The notes under the pieces are model-generated. The model ran no database searches, was not told the origin of the DNA, and was given only the letters and a program-made list of their open reading frames with translations. Shown one piece after another: positions 8,429 to 15,787 of a stretch of DNA of 39,018 bases. Position numbers and translations under genes: made by a program. The DNA comes from Halobacteriales archaeon SW_8_68_21. GTDB taxonomy: Archaea; Halobacteriota; Halobacteria; Halobacteriales; Haloferacaceae. Where the stretch lies: assembly GCA_003023405.1 (NCBI GenBank), contig PXST01000006.1, positions 14,351 to 53,368 of the forward strand, written 5' to 3'. Positions within the stretch are counted from its first letter, which is position 1; every line of letters begins with the position of its first letter.

Positions 8429-10327
8429 TCAGTCGTCCTCGATCCGGATCTCCTGTGTCGAGACGTGGAGGTAATTGATCGTCGGCACCTGTTCGATCTC
8501 GTCGAACACCTCGGCGGTTTCGAGCGCCTCGTCGTAGCGCATCGTGAACCGCGCGTCGTCGAGGTCGCCGAACCCGTCGACGGTGAGGGCCCCTCGGATG
8601 ACGATGTCGCCCTCTGTGTCGTCCACCTCGGCGTTCGGCGCGTACACCACTCCGGTGATATCGACCGGGGCGTCGTCGCCGTCGAACGCCAAGCTGTCCG
8701 CGTTCGAGAACAGCCAGAACGAGTTGGCGGGCTCGTTCGTGCCGGTCGAGACCGTCATTCCGGTGCCGTCGTCGCCGTCGCCGATATCGATGTCGCCGTC
8801 CGGATCGTCGTGGAACAGTCGGAGTTCGGCGGCCTCCGCGACGGTCAGTTCCGACGCTCCCTCGATCGAGAGGTCGCCGCCGACATGGATCCGCGCGTTC
8901 CCCCCACCGACGACCCTGATCTCGGTCGGGTCCGAGCCGTCACCGCTCACCGAGAAGTCGTCGTCGACGCGCAGGTCCAAGTCGCCGTCGCTGACGTTGA
9001 AGACGAGCTCGCCGCCAGACAGGTCCGCGCTGTCGAACCGGAACCCGGCGTGGTCCCCGCCCGCTTCGAGGGTGACGGTCCCGCCGTCGACGGTGAGGTC
9101 TCCGTCCGCGACGGTGCCGTTCTCGCCGCCGTCCGAGGCGATCACCTCGGCGTCCTCGACGCGGTACGTCTCGTTGCCGCCGGAGACGTCGAGTCCGTCC
9201 TCGACGGACGACCGACTCGTGATCGGCGTGTCGTCGCCGAGGTCGCTCCACGAGCCGTAGCTCGTCGGCGTGGCGTTGCCGTAGCGGGCGTCGTACTCGT
9301 CGTACGCCCTGACCAGATACCCTTCGACGGGGTCCGGCTCCTCGATCGTCGCGCGCTGTGTGACGTTGCCGGTGACGTTGATCGGGTGGTCGCCGTTCTG
9401 GATCCCGCTCGGGTTCGGCTGGATGTCGTACCTGGCGCGGAGGTCGCCCCTGATCGTCACGTACTCCGAGCCGCCCCCCCGCGGGGCGTCGATCTCACCG
9501 CCAGCGGCGATCACGGCGTTATGACGGCTCTCGCTCGGTCCCGCCCCCTCGGAGTCGTAGCTGTCGGCCGTCAGCGACTCGATCGACCTGAGGTCGAACT
9601 CGTTTGACCCGAGCGTCCCGATCGAGTACGCGATCCCCTCGCCCGTCATTTCGGACCGCAACAACACGGTCACCGAGTCGTCACCGCGGTCGACGATCCG
9701 GGCGTCCGTCCGGCTCTCGAAGAAGGCGGCCCATCCCTCGTGGTAGTCGCCGGTCACCGTCACTCGGATGTCGTCGAGGACCGGATTCCGGGCGACGTGT
9801 CTCTTCGGTGATCCTTCGCTCGTCAGGATCACGTCGTCGCCGTCGACCGTCGCGTTCTCCGAGACGGTCACCAGCGGCACGGTGAGCGTCTCGCCCCGGT
9901 AGTGGAACTCCGGCGCGGAGACCATCCGGCTCCGGTTCCCGTCGCTCCGCCACACGCCGCCGCCCTGGTACGCGATCCGCGTTCCGTCGCGTTCGTACAC
10001 CAGCGCACCCAGGCTCGCGTTGAGGATCTCGTCGCCCGTCCCGTTTTCGGCGACCACCATTCGCCCTGCGTCGTGATCGACGTCAACGTCGCCCCCGCCG
10101 CTCCCGAACGAGACGCGCTGGCTCGGCGATCCGCCGTGCGCGACGAGGCTCGCCTTGGAGTCCAGCTGTACCATTGCCCCCTCGGCGCGCTGGAGGTCCG
10201 CGGTCCGCTGGGAGTCGTTGAGCGCGGCACCGCCGAGCGCGACCGTGGTGCCGACGACCGTGACCGTCAGTCCCAGCAGTAACACCGTCCCGAGCACCTC
10301 GCTTTGCGCGCGCTCGCCCCCGAACAT
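8429..10327 (-). CDS. Long pilin-like surface protein with C-terminal beta-solenoid-like region (DUF7289/DUF7305-like)
   Basis: 632 aa from the ATG at 10327-10325, supported by a TTTATG box centred 27 bases upstream; an ATG at 10354 is the other choice. N-terminus: ERAQSEVLGTVLLLGLTVTV, a pilin-like motif and helix. Residues ~30-250 resemble the pilin-like gene on the other strand (YHEGWAAFFESR). The second half is a run of short beta units rich in Gly and Asp, such as DLTVDGGTVTLEAGG and NARIHVGGDLSIEG, followed by ITGVVYAPNAEV. This resembles polymer-forming or bactofilin-like solenoid domains. Many N-x-S/T sites are present. Likely secreted through, or attached to, the neighbouring pilus apparatus as a surface adhesin or scaffold; that role is inferred. 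Confidence 0.8.
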   Translation of the reverse strand: MFGGERAQSEVLGTVLLLGLTVTVVGTTVALGGAALNDSQRTADLQRAEGAMVQLDSKASLVAHGGSPSQRVSFGSGGGDVDVDHDAGRMVVAENGTGDEILNASLGALVYERDGTRIAYQGGGVWRSDGNRSRMVSAPEFHYRGETLTVPLVTVSENATVDGDDVILTSEGSPKRHVARNPVLDDIRVTVTGDYHEGWAAFFESRTDARIVDRGDDSVTVLLRSEMTGEGIAYSIGTLGSNEFDLRSIESLTADSYDSEGAGPSESRHNAVIAAGGEIDAPRGGGSEYVTIRGDLRARYDIQPNPSGIQNGDHPINVTGNVTQRATIEEPDPVEGYLVRAYDEYDARYGNATPTSYGSWSDLGDDTPITSRSSVEDGLDVSGGNETYRVEDAEVIASDGGENGTVADGDLTVDGGTVTLEAGGDHAGFRFDSADLSGGELVFNVSDGDLDLRVDDDFSVSGDGSDPTEIRVVGGGNARIHVGGDLSIEGASELTVAEAAELRLFHDDPDGDIDIGDGDDGTGMTVSTGTNEPANSFWLFSNADSLAFDGDDAPVDITGVVYAPNAEVDDTEGDIVIRGALTVDGFGDLDDARFTMRYDEALETAEVFDEIEQVPTINYLHVSTQEIRIEDD

Positions 10328-10405
10328 GGCGTAAGGTACGCCGGGCGCACTCATAAACGTGGACACCCGGCTATCGCGGCTGAGATCTGGACGGCGGCCG
10401 GCGTT

Positions 10406-10500
10406 CGCGTCCCGAACGGCCGACCGCGTCCCGAACGGCCGACCGCGTCCGAGGCATCGACAGACGGCCGCGGTCGCTCGTCGACGGACGGCCGCGGTCG
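10406..10500. repeat. Two short direct repeats between divergent genes
   Basis: A 19-bp unit CGCGTCCCGAACGGCCGAC occurs perfectly at 10406-10424 and 10425-10443, with seven bases of a third copy at 10444-10450. Next to it, GACGGCCGCGGTCG is repeated at 10463-10476 and 10487-10500, 24 bases apart. The block lies upstream of both the surface-protein gene (-) and the AlaX gene (+). Confidence 0.85.
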
Positions 10501-10535
10501 ATCGATATTTCCTCGCGGGACTCCTCTTCAAACTC

Positions 10536-11324
10536 GTGACCGAGCAACTGTACCTCGACGACGACTCCGTGACCGCGTTCGACGCGACGGTCGAGCGCAT
10601 CCTCTCGGACCCGCCGCGGGTCGTCCTCGACCGGACGCATTTCTACCCGACCGGCGGGGGCCAGCCCCACGATACTGGCGCGCTGCGAGCGACCGACGAC
10701 GACCGCGTCTGGCGCGTGATCGACGTAGAAAAGCGGGACACGGTGTATCACGCGCTCGGCCCGGTCGAGGACGCGGACGACGACGGCGGTTTCCCGGACC
10801 CGCCAGAACCGGGCACGGCGGTGCGAGGCGAGATCGACGCCGACCGTCGGGCGGCACACTCGCGGTACCACACCGCTCAGCACCTGCTGTCGGCCCTGCT
10901 GCTCGCGGAGTTCGACGCGCAGACGACCGGCAATCAGCTGTACGACGACCGCGCGCGGCTCGACGCTTCCAACGACCGGTTCACCGACGCGGACCTCGAC
11001 CGGATCGAGACGCGGCTCAACGAGCTCGTCGCCGACGCGCGCCCGGTGTCGAGCTACACGATGGACCGCGAGAGAGCGGAGGCGACGCTCGACACCGAGC
11101 GGACGCGGATCGACCTGCTCCCCGATTCGATCGAGGAGCTCCGGATCGTCGAGATAGCGGGCGCGAGCGAGGGCGACGAGCCGTACGACCGGACCGCCTG
11201 CGCCGGGACGCACGTCGCGAACACGGCCGACATCGACAAGGTCGTCGTCACGGGTCGGGAGACGAAAGGCCCCGAGGAGGAGCGCGTGCGGTTCGCGCTC
11301 GTCGACCACGTCGACGACGGCTGA
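10536..11324 (+). CDS. alaX: AlaX-type alanyl-tRNA editing protein
   Basis: Free-standing hydrolase that removes wrongly attached serine or glycine from tRNA-Ala, related to the editing domain of AlaRS. 262 aa from the GTG at 10536, which has an A/T-rich box (GATATTT) about 28 bases upstream. The zinc-binding pair is visible: HTAQHLL around residue 110 and CAGTHV near 225. The early motif FYPTGGGQPHDTG is typical of the family. The length suits the medium AlaX class. It is a single gene ending about 75 bases before TFS, which has its own promoter. Confidence 0.9.
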   Translation: MTEQLYLDDDSVTAFDATVERILSDPPRVVLDRTHFYPTGGGQPHDTGALRATDDDRVWRVIDVEKRDTVYHALGPVEDADDDGGFPDPPEPGTAVRGEIDADRRAAHSRYHTAQHLLSALLLAEFDAQTTGNQLYDDRARLDASNDRFTDADLDRIETRLNELVADARPVSSYTMDRERAEATLDTERTRIDLLPDSIEELRIVEIAGASEGDEPYDRTACAGTHVANTADIDKVVVTGRETKGPEEERVRFALVDHVDDG

Positions 11325-11370
11325 TGGGACCCGCAGCGCCCGGAACACGACTCGGCCGCGATCCCGCCGC

Positions 11371-11377
11371 TTATATA
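11371..11377 (+). promoter_or_regulatory. TATA box of the TFS gene
   Basis: TTATATA centred about 26 bases before the ATG at 11399, fitting a leaderless transcript. Confidence 0.7.
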
Positions 11378-11398
11378 GGATCCGCGGTAGGTTCGGGC

Positions 11399-11719
11399 AT
11401 GAAGTTCTGCGACGAGTGCGGATCCATGATGAAATCCGGCGAGGACGAAGACCACTGGGTGTGCGGCTCCTGCGGCCACGAGATCGGGCGCGACGACGGC
11501 GACGACGAGTGGACGACCCAGTCGCAGGTCGAGTCCGAGGTCGTCGACGTGAGCGACGCGGAGGACAAGGGGCTACCGACGACGACCGCGCAGTGCCCCG
11601 AGTGCGACAACGACCAGGCGTACTGGTACATGCAACAGATCCGCGCGGCCGACGAGTCCGAGACGCGCTTTTTCGTCTGTACCGAATGCGAACACAAGTG
11701 GCGCGAAGACGACCACTGA
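11399..11719 (+). CDS. tfs: Transcription factor S (TFIIS/RPB9-like)
   Basis: Cleavage-stimulating factor that rescues backtracked archaeal RNA polymerase. 106 aa. The N-terminal zinc ribbon shows CDECGSMM then CGSCGH. The C-terminal TFIIS ribbon shows CPECDNDQAYWYMQQIRAAD, then DESETRFFVCTECEHKWR; the Asp-Glu pair before S-E-T-R-F is the acidic hairpin tip that enters the polymerase active site. ATG 11399 is placed by the TATA box 26 bases upstream. The gene is complete, with standard length. Confidence 0.95.
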   Translation: MKFCDECGSMMKSGEDEDHWVCGSCGHEIGRDDGDDEWTTQSQVESEVVDVSDAEDKGLPTTTAQCPECDNDQAYWYMQQIRAADESETRFFVCTECEHKWREDDH

Positions 11720-11760
11720 CTGGCGACTCATTTTAACTGCCTCCCCGGCGAACGTCGCAC

Positions 11761-12309
11761 ATGGAGCCGCCCGCCGTCCCCCGCGATCGCCTCGACGGGT
11801 GGACGCTCGTCGCGGAGACGACAGAGCGACCGTTCGCCGCGGGACCGGTCTCGGTCACCGCGGCCACGACGCGGTACGAGCGCGAGACACCGCCCCCGCG
11901 ACCGTTCTTCTTTTCGAGCCGACTCCGCCTCTCGCCGGACGCCGGTCCGAACCCCGCCCTAACCCGTCTCGTCGAGTCGCGGGCCCGCGAGGGGTTCCGC
12001 GACCGCCTCGCCGACCGAGAGATCACGGGACTCGAACACCGCGACGACCGCTCCCTCGCGGTCGACGATCCCGACGCGTCGCGCGCGACGCTCTCGACCT
12101 TTCACGGGCGCTGCGCCGGCGGCGGCGAGCGCGTCCCGGTGGAGGCGCTGCTCGCGGTGTGGGAGCGCGGCGAGTACCTGCTCGCGGGCGGCGCGTACCC
12201 GATCGGCGACGGCTTCGAGGCGACCCGGCAGGAGGTGGTGGCGCTGGTCCGCGGCGTCCGTCCGCCCGACTCGGCCCGCGACGCCGGTTCCGGGGGATCG
12301 CGTCCGTAA
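11761..12309 (+). CDS. Conserved haloarchaeal protein of unknown function
   Basis: 182 aa, soluble, with no signal peptide or metal motif. Visible pieces are an N-terminal WTLVAETTERPFAAGPVSV segment, an aromatic/basic stretch (RPFFFSSRLRL), and a C-terminal segment with LAVWERGEYLLAGGAYP. The gene starts at ATG 11761 with a TTTTAA box about 28 bases upstream, so it has its own promoter. The last codons run into the 24-bp tandem repeat; the stop TAA at 12307-12309 touches the first unit. No function is assigned. Confidence 0.65.
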   Translation: MEPPAVPRDRLDGWTLVAETTERPFAAGPVSVTAATTRYERETPPPRPFFFSSRLRLSPDAGPNPALTRLVESRAREGFRDRLADREITGLEHRDDRSLAVDDPDASRATLSTFHGRCAGGGERVPVEALLAVWERGEYLLAGGAYPIGDGFEATRQEVVALVRGVRPPDSARDAGSGGSRP

Positions 12310-12404
12310 GCCGGCAGACGGTCGCGCCGGCGAACCGGTAGACGGTCGCGTCCGTGAGCCGACAGGCGGTCGCACCGGCGAGTCAGCAGGCCACCGCGCC
12401 GGCG
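12309..12404. repeat. 24-bp tandem repeat, four copies, between convergent genes
   Basis: Units at 12309-12332, 12333-12356, 12357-12380 and 12381-12404, imperfect, with consensus close to AGCCGGCAGACGGTCGCGCC then GGCG. The array begins at the last base of the plus-strand stop codon. Its fourth unit encodes the last eight codons or so of the minus-strand gene, including its stop. Confidence 0.85.
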
Positions 12405-12964
12405 GGCGAGTCGATGGGCAACCGGTCGTCCGCGTAGCCGGCGTCGCCGACCGCGCCGTCGAACATCGGCAACCGTAGCTCGTAGGTGTACAACACGTCG
12501 AAGGCCACGAACGGGTCGACTCCGTTCGCGATCGCCTCCCGAGCGGTCAGCCTGACGCCGGCAGCGAGGGTCACGATCGGCACACCGTCGAGCCGTCCAG
12601 CGGTTTCGAGGCCGAACTCGTTGCCCGCGCCGGAGTCGGTCAACACGGAGAGATGGAACACGGCCTCCATCGTCGCCCCGCCCTCGCCGCCACCGATCGA
12701 CATCGGATACCCCTCGCCGGTGAAACAGTGCGTGATCGGCCCAACCCCGCTCCCGTTCGCTTCGAGGCCCGAGTCGGCCGTCGCGGGACCGTCGACGGCC
12801 GTCAACGCGTGGGTCGCGACCCCCGAAGTATGGTCCGCCGTCCCCGACGCCGTGGCCGGGACCGGGGGCGAGGCGTTCCCGGCGACCGTCCCGCTGCCGC
12901 TCGCAGCGACGAGCAGCAGCGCGAGCGCGAGGACGCCGACGCGGGCACGGTGCGGGCGAGTCAT
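12383..12964 (-). CDS. Secreted protein of unknown function with Sec-type signal peptide
   Basis: 193 aa from the ATG at 12964; the ATG at 12973 is 9 bases earlier, but the TTTAAT box at 12988-12993 is 26-27 bases from 12964. N-terminus MTRPHRARVGVLALALLLVA is a standard signal peptide, followed by an Ala/Ser/Thr-rich linker. The mature domain has CFTGEGYPMSIGGGEGG and EAVFHLSVLTDSG. Its final residues (AGAVAC) come from the repeat block. It resembles haloarchaeal DUF7332 proteins (name from memory). It follows mgsA on the same strand but has its own promoter. Confidence 0.65.
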   Translation of the reverse strand: MTRPHRARVGVLALALLLVAASGSGTVAGNASPPVPATASGTADHTSGVATHALTAVDGPATADSGLEANGSGVGPITHCFTGEGYPMSIGGGEGGATMEAVFHLSVLTDSGAGNEFGLETAGRLDGVPIVTLAAGVRLTAREAIANGVDPFVAFDVLYTYELRLPMFDGAVGDAGYADDRLPIDSPAGAVAC

Positions 12965-12987
12965 CTGCCTCATCTTCGGTCGCCCCG

Positions 12988-12993
12988 ATTAAA
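12988..12993 (-). promoter_or_regulatory. TATA-like box of the secreted-protein gene
   Basis: TTTAAT on the minus strand, centred 26-27 bases before the ATG at 12964; it decides between two in-frame start codons. Confidence 0.55.
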
Positions 12994-13011
12994 TCACCGC
13001 GGTCAGCGATA

Positions 13012-13392
13012 TTAGTCGAGAGAATCGTCGCCGAGCAGCCCCTCGACGAGCATCTCCGCGGACGCGAGGTTCGTCGCCAGCGGTACGTCCTTCACGTCGC
13101 AGACGCGCAACAGCGCCGAGACGTCCGGCTCGTGCGCCTGCGCCGTCATCGGGTCGCGAAGGAAGACGACCCCGTCGATCCGGTCGCTCGCGACCATCGC
13201 GCCGATCTGGAGGTCGCCGCCGAGCGGCCCCGACGCCTGCCTGTTGACTGCCAGCCCGGTCTCCTCGGAGATGCGTTTGCCCGTCGTTCCCGTGGTCACC
13301 AGTTCGCAGTCGTCGAGGACGGCCGCGTGCGTCTCGACGAACGCGACCATTTCGTCTTTCAGTTCGTCGTGGGCAATGAGCGCGATGCGCAT
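13012..13392 (-). CDS. mgsA: Methylglyoxal synthase
   Basis: Converts dihydroxyacetone phosphate to methylglyoxal and phosphate, a bypass of lower glycolysis. 126 aa, the full family length. N-terminal [19 protein letters not shown] with His8; phosphate-binding TTGTTGKRI; the [14 protein letters not shown] motif; and [19 protein letters not shown], carrying the catalytic Asp and conserved His. Start at ATG 13392 is fixed by a TATTTAA box 27 bases upstream. Haloarchaea often keep this enzyme for handling triose phosphates from glycerol or fructose; that role here is inference. Confidence 0.95.
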   Translation of the reverse strand: MRIALIAHDELKDEMVAFVETHAAVLDDCELVTTGTTGKRISEETGLAVNRQASGPLGGDLQIGAMVASDRIDGVVFLRDPMTAQAHEPDVSALLRVCDVKDVPLATNLASAEMLVEGLLGDDSLD

Positions 13393-13416
13393 GCGTGGTG
13401 GTCGCCGCGGCGTCGC

Positions 13417-13423
13417 TTAAATA
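13417..13423 (-). promoter_or_regulatory. TATA box of mgsA
   Basis: TATTTAA on the minus strand, centred 27.5 bases before the mgsA ATG; fits leaderless transcription. Confidence 0.65.
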
Positions 13424-13642
13424 CTGTCCTCGCCGCGGCCGTCGCCCTCGCCCGATGACCGACTCGGGGCGAACCGGCCGATGGCGACGCGAGCCAGCGA
13501 CTCCGGCGCGTGCCGCCGGATCACCAACGGCGTTGACAGCGAAGACGCCGACGCCGAGCGTCACCAGCACCATCCCGGCGAGCGCCGCCCCGGTGGTCGT
13601 CCCAACGAGCGTCGCGCCCGCCGCGCCGGCGGACCGCGCGGT

Positions 13643-13648
13643 CTTAAG
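13643..13648 (+). promoter_or_regulatory. TATA-like box upstream of the hyu leader ORF
   Basis: CTTAAG centred 27.5 bases before the ATG at 13673, the only ATG at leaderless spacing. This implies that the hyu transcript starts with a short leader ORF. The hexamer is palindromic, so it could also work on the other strand. Confidence 0.45.
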
Positions 13649-13672
13649 TCCGTCCGGTGACGAGATGGTCTC

Positions 13673-13741
13673 ATGCCAAGCGATCGAGAGGCCGCGTCCC
13701 TCGGCGTCCGGCCCGTCCGCGACGCCGCGGAGGTGTCGTAG
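13673..13741 (+). CDS. Possible 22-residue leader ORF directly before hyuA
   Basis: ATG 13673 to TAG 13739-13741 encodes MPSDREAASLGVRPVRDAAE then VS. The hyuA ATG follows with no gap. A TATA-like box sits at leaderless distance from this ORF rather than from hyuA, which is what makes it more than a chance ORF. It could couple or attenuate hyuA translation, or it could be a plain 5' leader. No homologue is recognised. Confidence 0.3.
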   Translation: MPSDREAASLGVRPVRDAAEVS

Positions 13742-15787
13742 ATGGGCGGGCGACCGATGGACGCTCGGGCGGCGGACAGATCGACGGACGCCCGAGCGAT
13801 CGGCGTCGACGTCGGCGGTACGTTCACCGACGTGGCGCTCTCGCTCGACGGCGACCTCGTCACCGCGAAGGTACAAAGCACCGAGGACCAGAGCGAGGGC
13901 GTCGTCGCGGGGATCGAGAGGGCCTGCGAGGCGGCGGGCGTCGACCCCGAAAGCGTGACGGAGTTCTCCCACGCGATGACCGTCTCGGTCAACGCGCTGC
14001 TGGAGAACGACGGCGCGCAGACCGCGCTCGTGACGACCGAGGGGTTCCGGGACGTCTCGGAGATCGGACGGCAGACCCGCCCGTCGCTGTACGACCTCGA
14101 CGCCGAGAAGCCGACGCCCCTCGTCCCCAGACGCCGCCGGTTCGAGGTGGCCGAGCGCGCCACCCCCGACGGGGTCGAGCGCCCTGTTGACGACGAGGAT
14201 GTCGAGACGCTCGTCGCGGACCTCCGCGAGGCGGACGTCGGGTCCGTCGCGGTCTGTCTCCTCCACGCCTACGCCCACCCCGAAAACGAGCGACGCGTCG
14301 CGGCGGGGCTGCGCGAGGCGCTCGACGTGCCCGTCTCGGCCTCTCACGAGGTGCTGCCGGAGTTCCGCGAGTACGAGCGCACCTCGACGACGGTCGTCGA
14401 CGCGTACGTCCGACCGGCGATCGACGGCTACGTCGGCCGGCTCACCGAGCGGGCGCGGGACCTCGGCCTCCCGCAACCGCAGATTATGCAGGCCAACGGC
14501 GGCGTTACCGACGCCGACACCGTCAGGCGGAACGCCGTGACGACCGTCCTCTCGGGCCCCGCGGCCGGGGTCGTGGGTGCGAGCGCGGCGGCGGCGACCG
14601 ACGCCGACCGCGACGGGATGGTCACCTTCGACATGGGGGGCACATCCAGCGACGTGAGCCTCGTCCGCGACGACGAGGTCGAGCGGACCACGGAGTCCGT
14701 GATCGCCGACCGGCCGATCGGGACGCCGACCGTCGACGTCGAGACGGTGGGGGCCGGCGGCGGGTCGATCGCGTGGGTCGACGCGGGCGGCGCGCTCCGG
14801 ATCGGACCGCACTCGGCTGGGGCCGACCCCGGTCCCGCCTGCTACGGAAAGGGCGGCACGGAGCCGACCGTCACGGACGCGAACCTCGTCTTGGGCTACG
14901 TCGGGGCGGACACCGACCTCGGCGGCGACCTGTCGCTCGACGCGGGGGCCGCCCGCGACGCGCTCGCCGACCTCGCCGACGAGGCGGGGATGGACGGGCC
15001 GGTCGCGGCCGCGCTGGGCGTCCACCGCGTCGCGAACGCCGACATGAGCCGCGCGATCCGCTCGGTCACCGTCGAGCGCGGCCACGACCCCCGGGCGTTC
15101 GGTCTCGTCGCGTTCGGCGGGGCCGGCCCGATGCACGCGGTCTCGATCGCGGAGGGAGTAGATATCGACCGCGTCGTCGTCCCCCACGCGTCCGGCGTCC
15201 TATCGGCCTACGGGCTCCTCGCGGCCGACGAGACCCGCGACGCGGTGCGGACGCGACGGGGCGCGCTCGCCGGGGTCGACGCCCAGTCGGTCGACGCCGT
15301 CTACGGGGGCCTGACCGGCCGGCTGCTGGGTGAGGTTAGCGACCCGGACGCGGCGCGGGTGGCGTACGCTGCGGACCTCCGGTACGCCGGCCAGAGCTTC
15401 GAACTCACCGTCGACGTCGAGCGGCCGTTCGACCCGGCGGCCGTCGAGGAGCGCTTCGCTGAGGCCCACGAGTCGGCGTACGGCTACCGCGCGGGCGAAC
15501 CGGTCGAGCTCGTGAACTGCCGCGCGACGGCGACGGTCCCCCGGAGCGCGCCGGCGGTCGAGTCCGTCGGGAAGCGCGCCGCCGGACCGCGGACCACCCG
15601 CGAGGCGGTGTTCCCGGACGGAACTCACGAGACCCCCGTCTACGACCGCGAGCGGTTCCCGGCCGACGAGGAGATAGCGGGGCCTGCGGTCGTCGAGGGC
15701 ACGGAGAGCACGGTCGTCGTGCCGCCGGGATGGGGCGTGCGACTGCGCCACGACGGTGCGCTGATCGCGGAGGTGAGCGACGCGTGA
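13742..15787 (+). CDS. hyuA: Hydantoinase/oxoprolinase subunit A (HyuA family)
   Basis: ATP-dependent subunit that works with HyuB on cyclic amides such as N-methylhydantoin or 5-oxoproline, or as a related acetone-carboxylase-like activity. 681 aa. The N-terminal nucleotide-binding signature AIGVDVGGTFTDVALSLDG lies at ~20-40; the conserved FSHAMTVSVNALLE at ~75-90; the second ATPase-fold signature VTFDMGGTSSDVSLVRD at ~295; then GAGGGSIAWVDAGG and GPHSAGADPGPACYGKGG; and AFGGAGPMHA near 460. ATG 13742 or 13757 could be the start. Its TGA overlaps the hyuB GTG by four bases. The substrate cannot be told from sequence. Confidence 0.92.
   Translation: MGGRPMDARAADRSTDARAIGVDVGGTFTDVALSLDGDLVTAKVQSTEDQSEGVVAGIERACEAAGVDPESVTEFSHAMTVSVNALLENDGAQTALVTTEGFRDVSEIGRQTRPSLYDLDAEKPTPLVPRRRRFEVAERATPDGVERPVDDEDVETLVADLREADVGSVAVCLLHAYAHPENERRVAAGLREALDVPVSASHEVLPEFREYERTSTTVVDAYVRPAIDGYVGRLTERARDLGLPQPQIMQANGGVTDADTVRRNAVTTVLSGPAAGVVGASAAAATDADRDGMVTFDMGGTSSDVSLVRDDEVERTTESVIADRPIGTPTVDVETVGAGGGSIAWVDAGGALRIGPHSAGADPGPACYGKGGTEPTVTDANLVLGYVGADTDLGGDLSLDAGAARDALADLADEAGMDGPVAAALGVHRVANADMSRAIRSVTVERGHDPRAFGLVAFGGAGPMHAVSIAEGVDIDRVVVPHASGVLSAYGLLAADETRDAVRTRRGALAGVDAQSVDAVYGGLTGRLLGEVSDPDAARVAYAADLRYAGQSFELTVDVERPFDPAAVEERFAEAHESAYGYRAGEPVELVNCRATATVPRSAPAVESVGKRAAGPRTTREAVFPDGTHETPVYDRERFPADEEIAGPAVVEGTESTVVVPPGWGVRLRHDGALIAEVSDA

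Noticed and set aside
13393..13660. Hydrophobic minus-strand frame (LVGTTTGAALAGMVLVTLGV) upstream of mgsA that could be a small membrane protein
   Set aside because: The frame has no stop before it runs deep into mgsA in a different frame, and its only ATG (13573) lacks a promoter at the right spacing. It may be a remnant, but it cannot be supported as a gene.
12989..15187. Very long minus-strand open frame antisense to hyuA
   Set aside because: GC-rich haloarchaeal DNA gives long antisense frames; its translation is Arg/Asp/Val-rich with no domain, while the plus strand encodes a clear HyuA.
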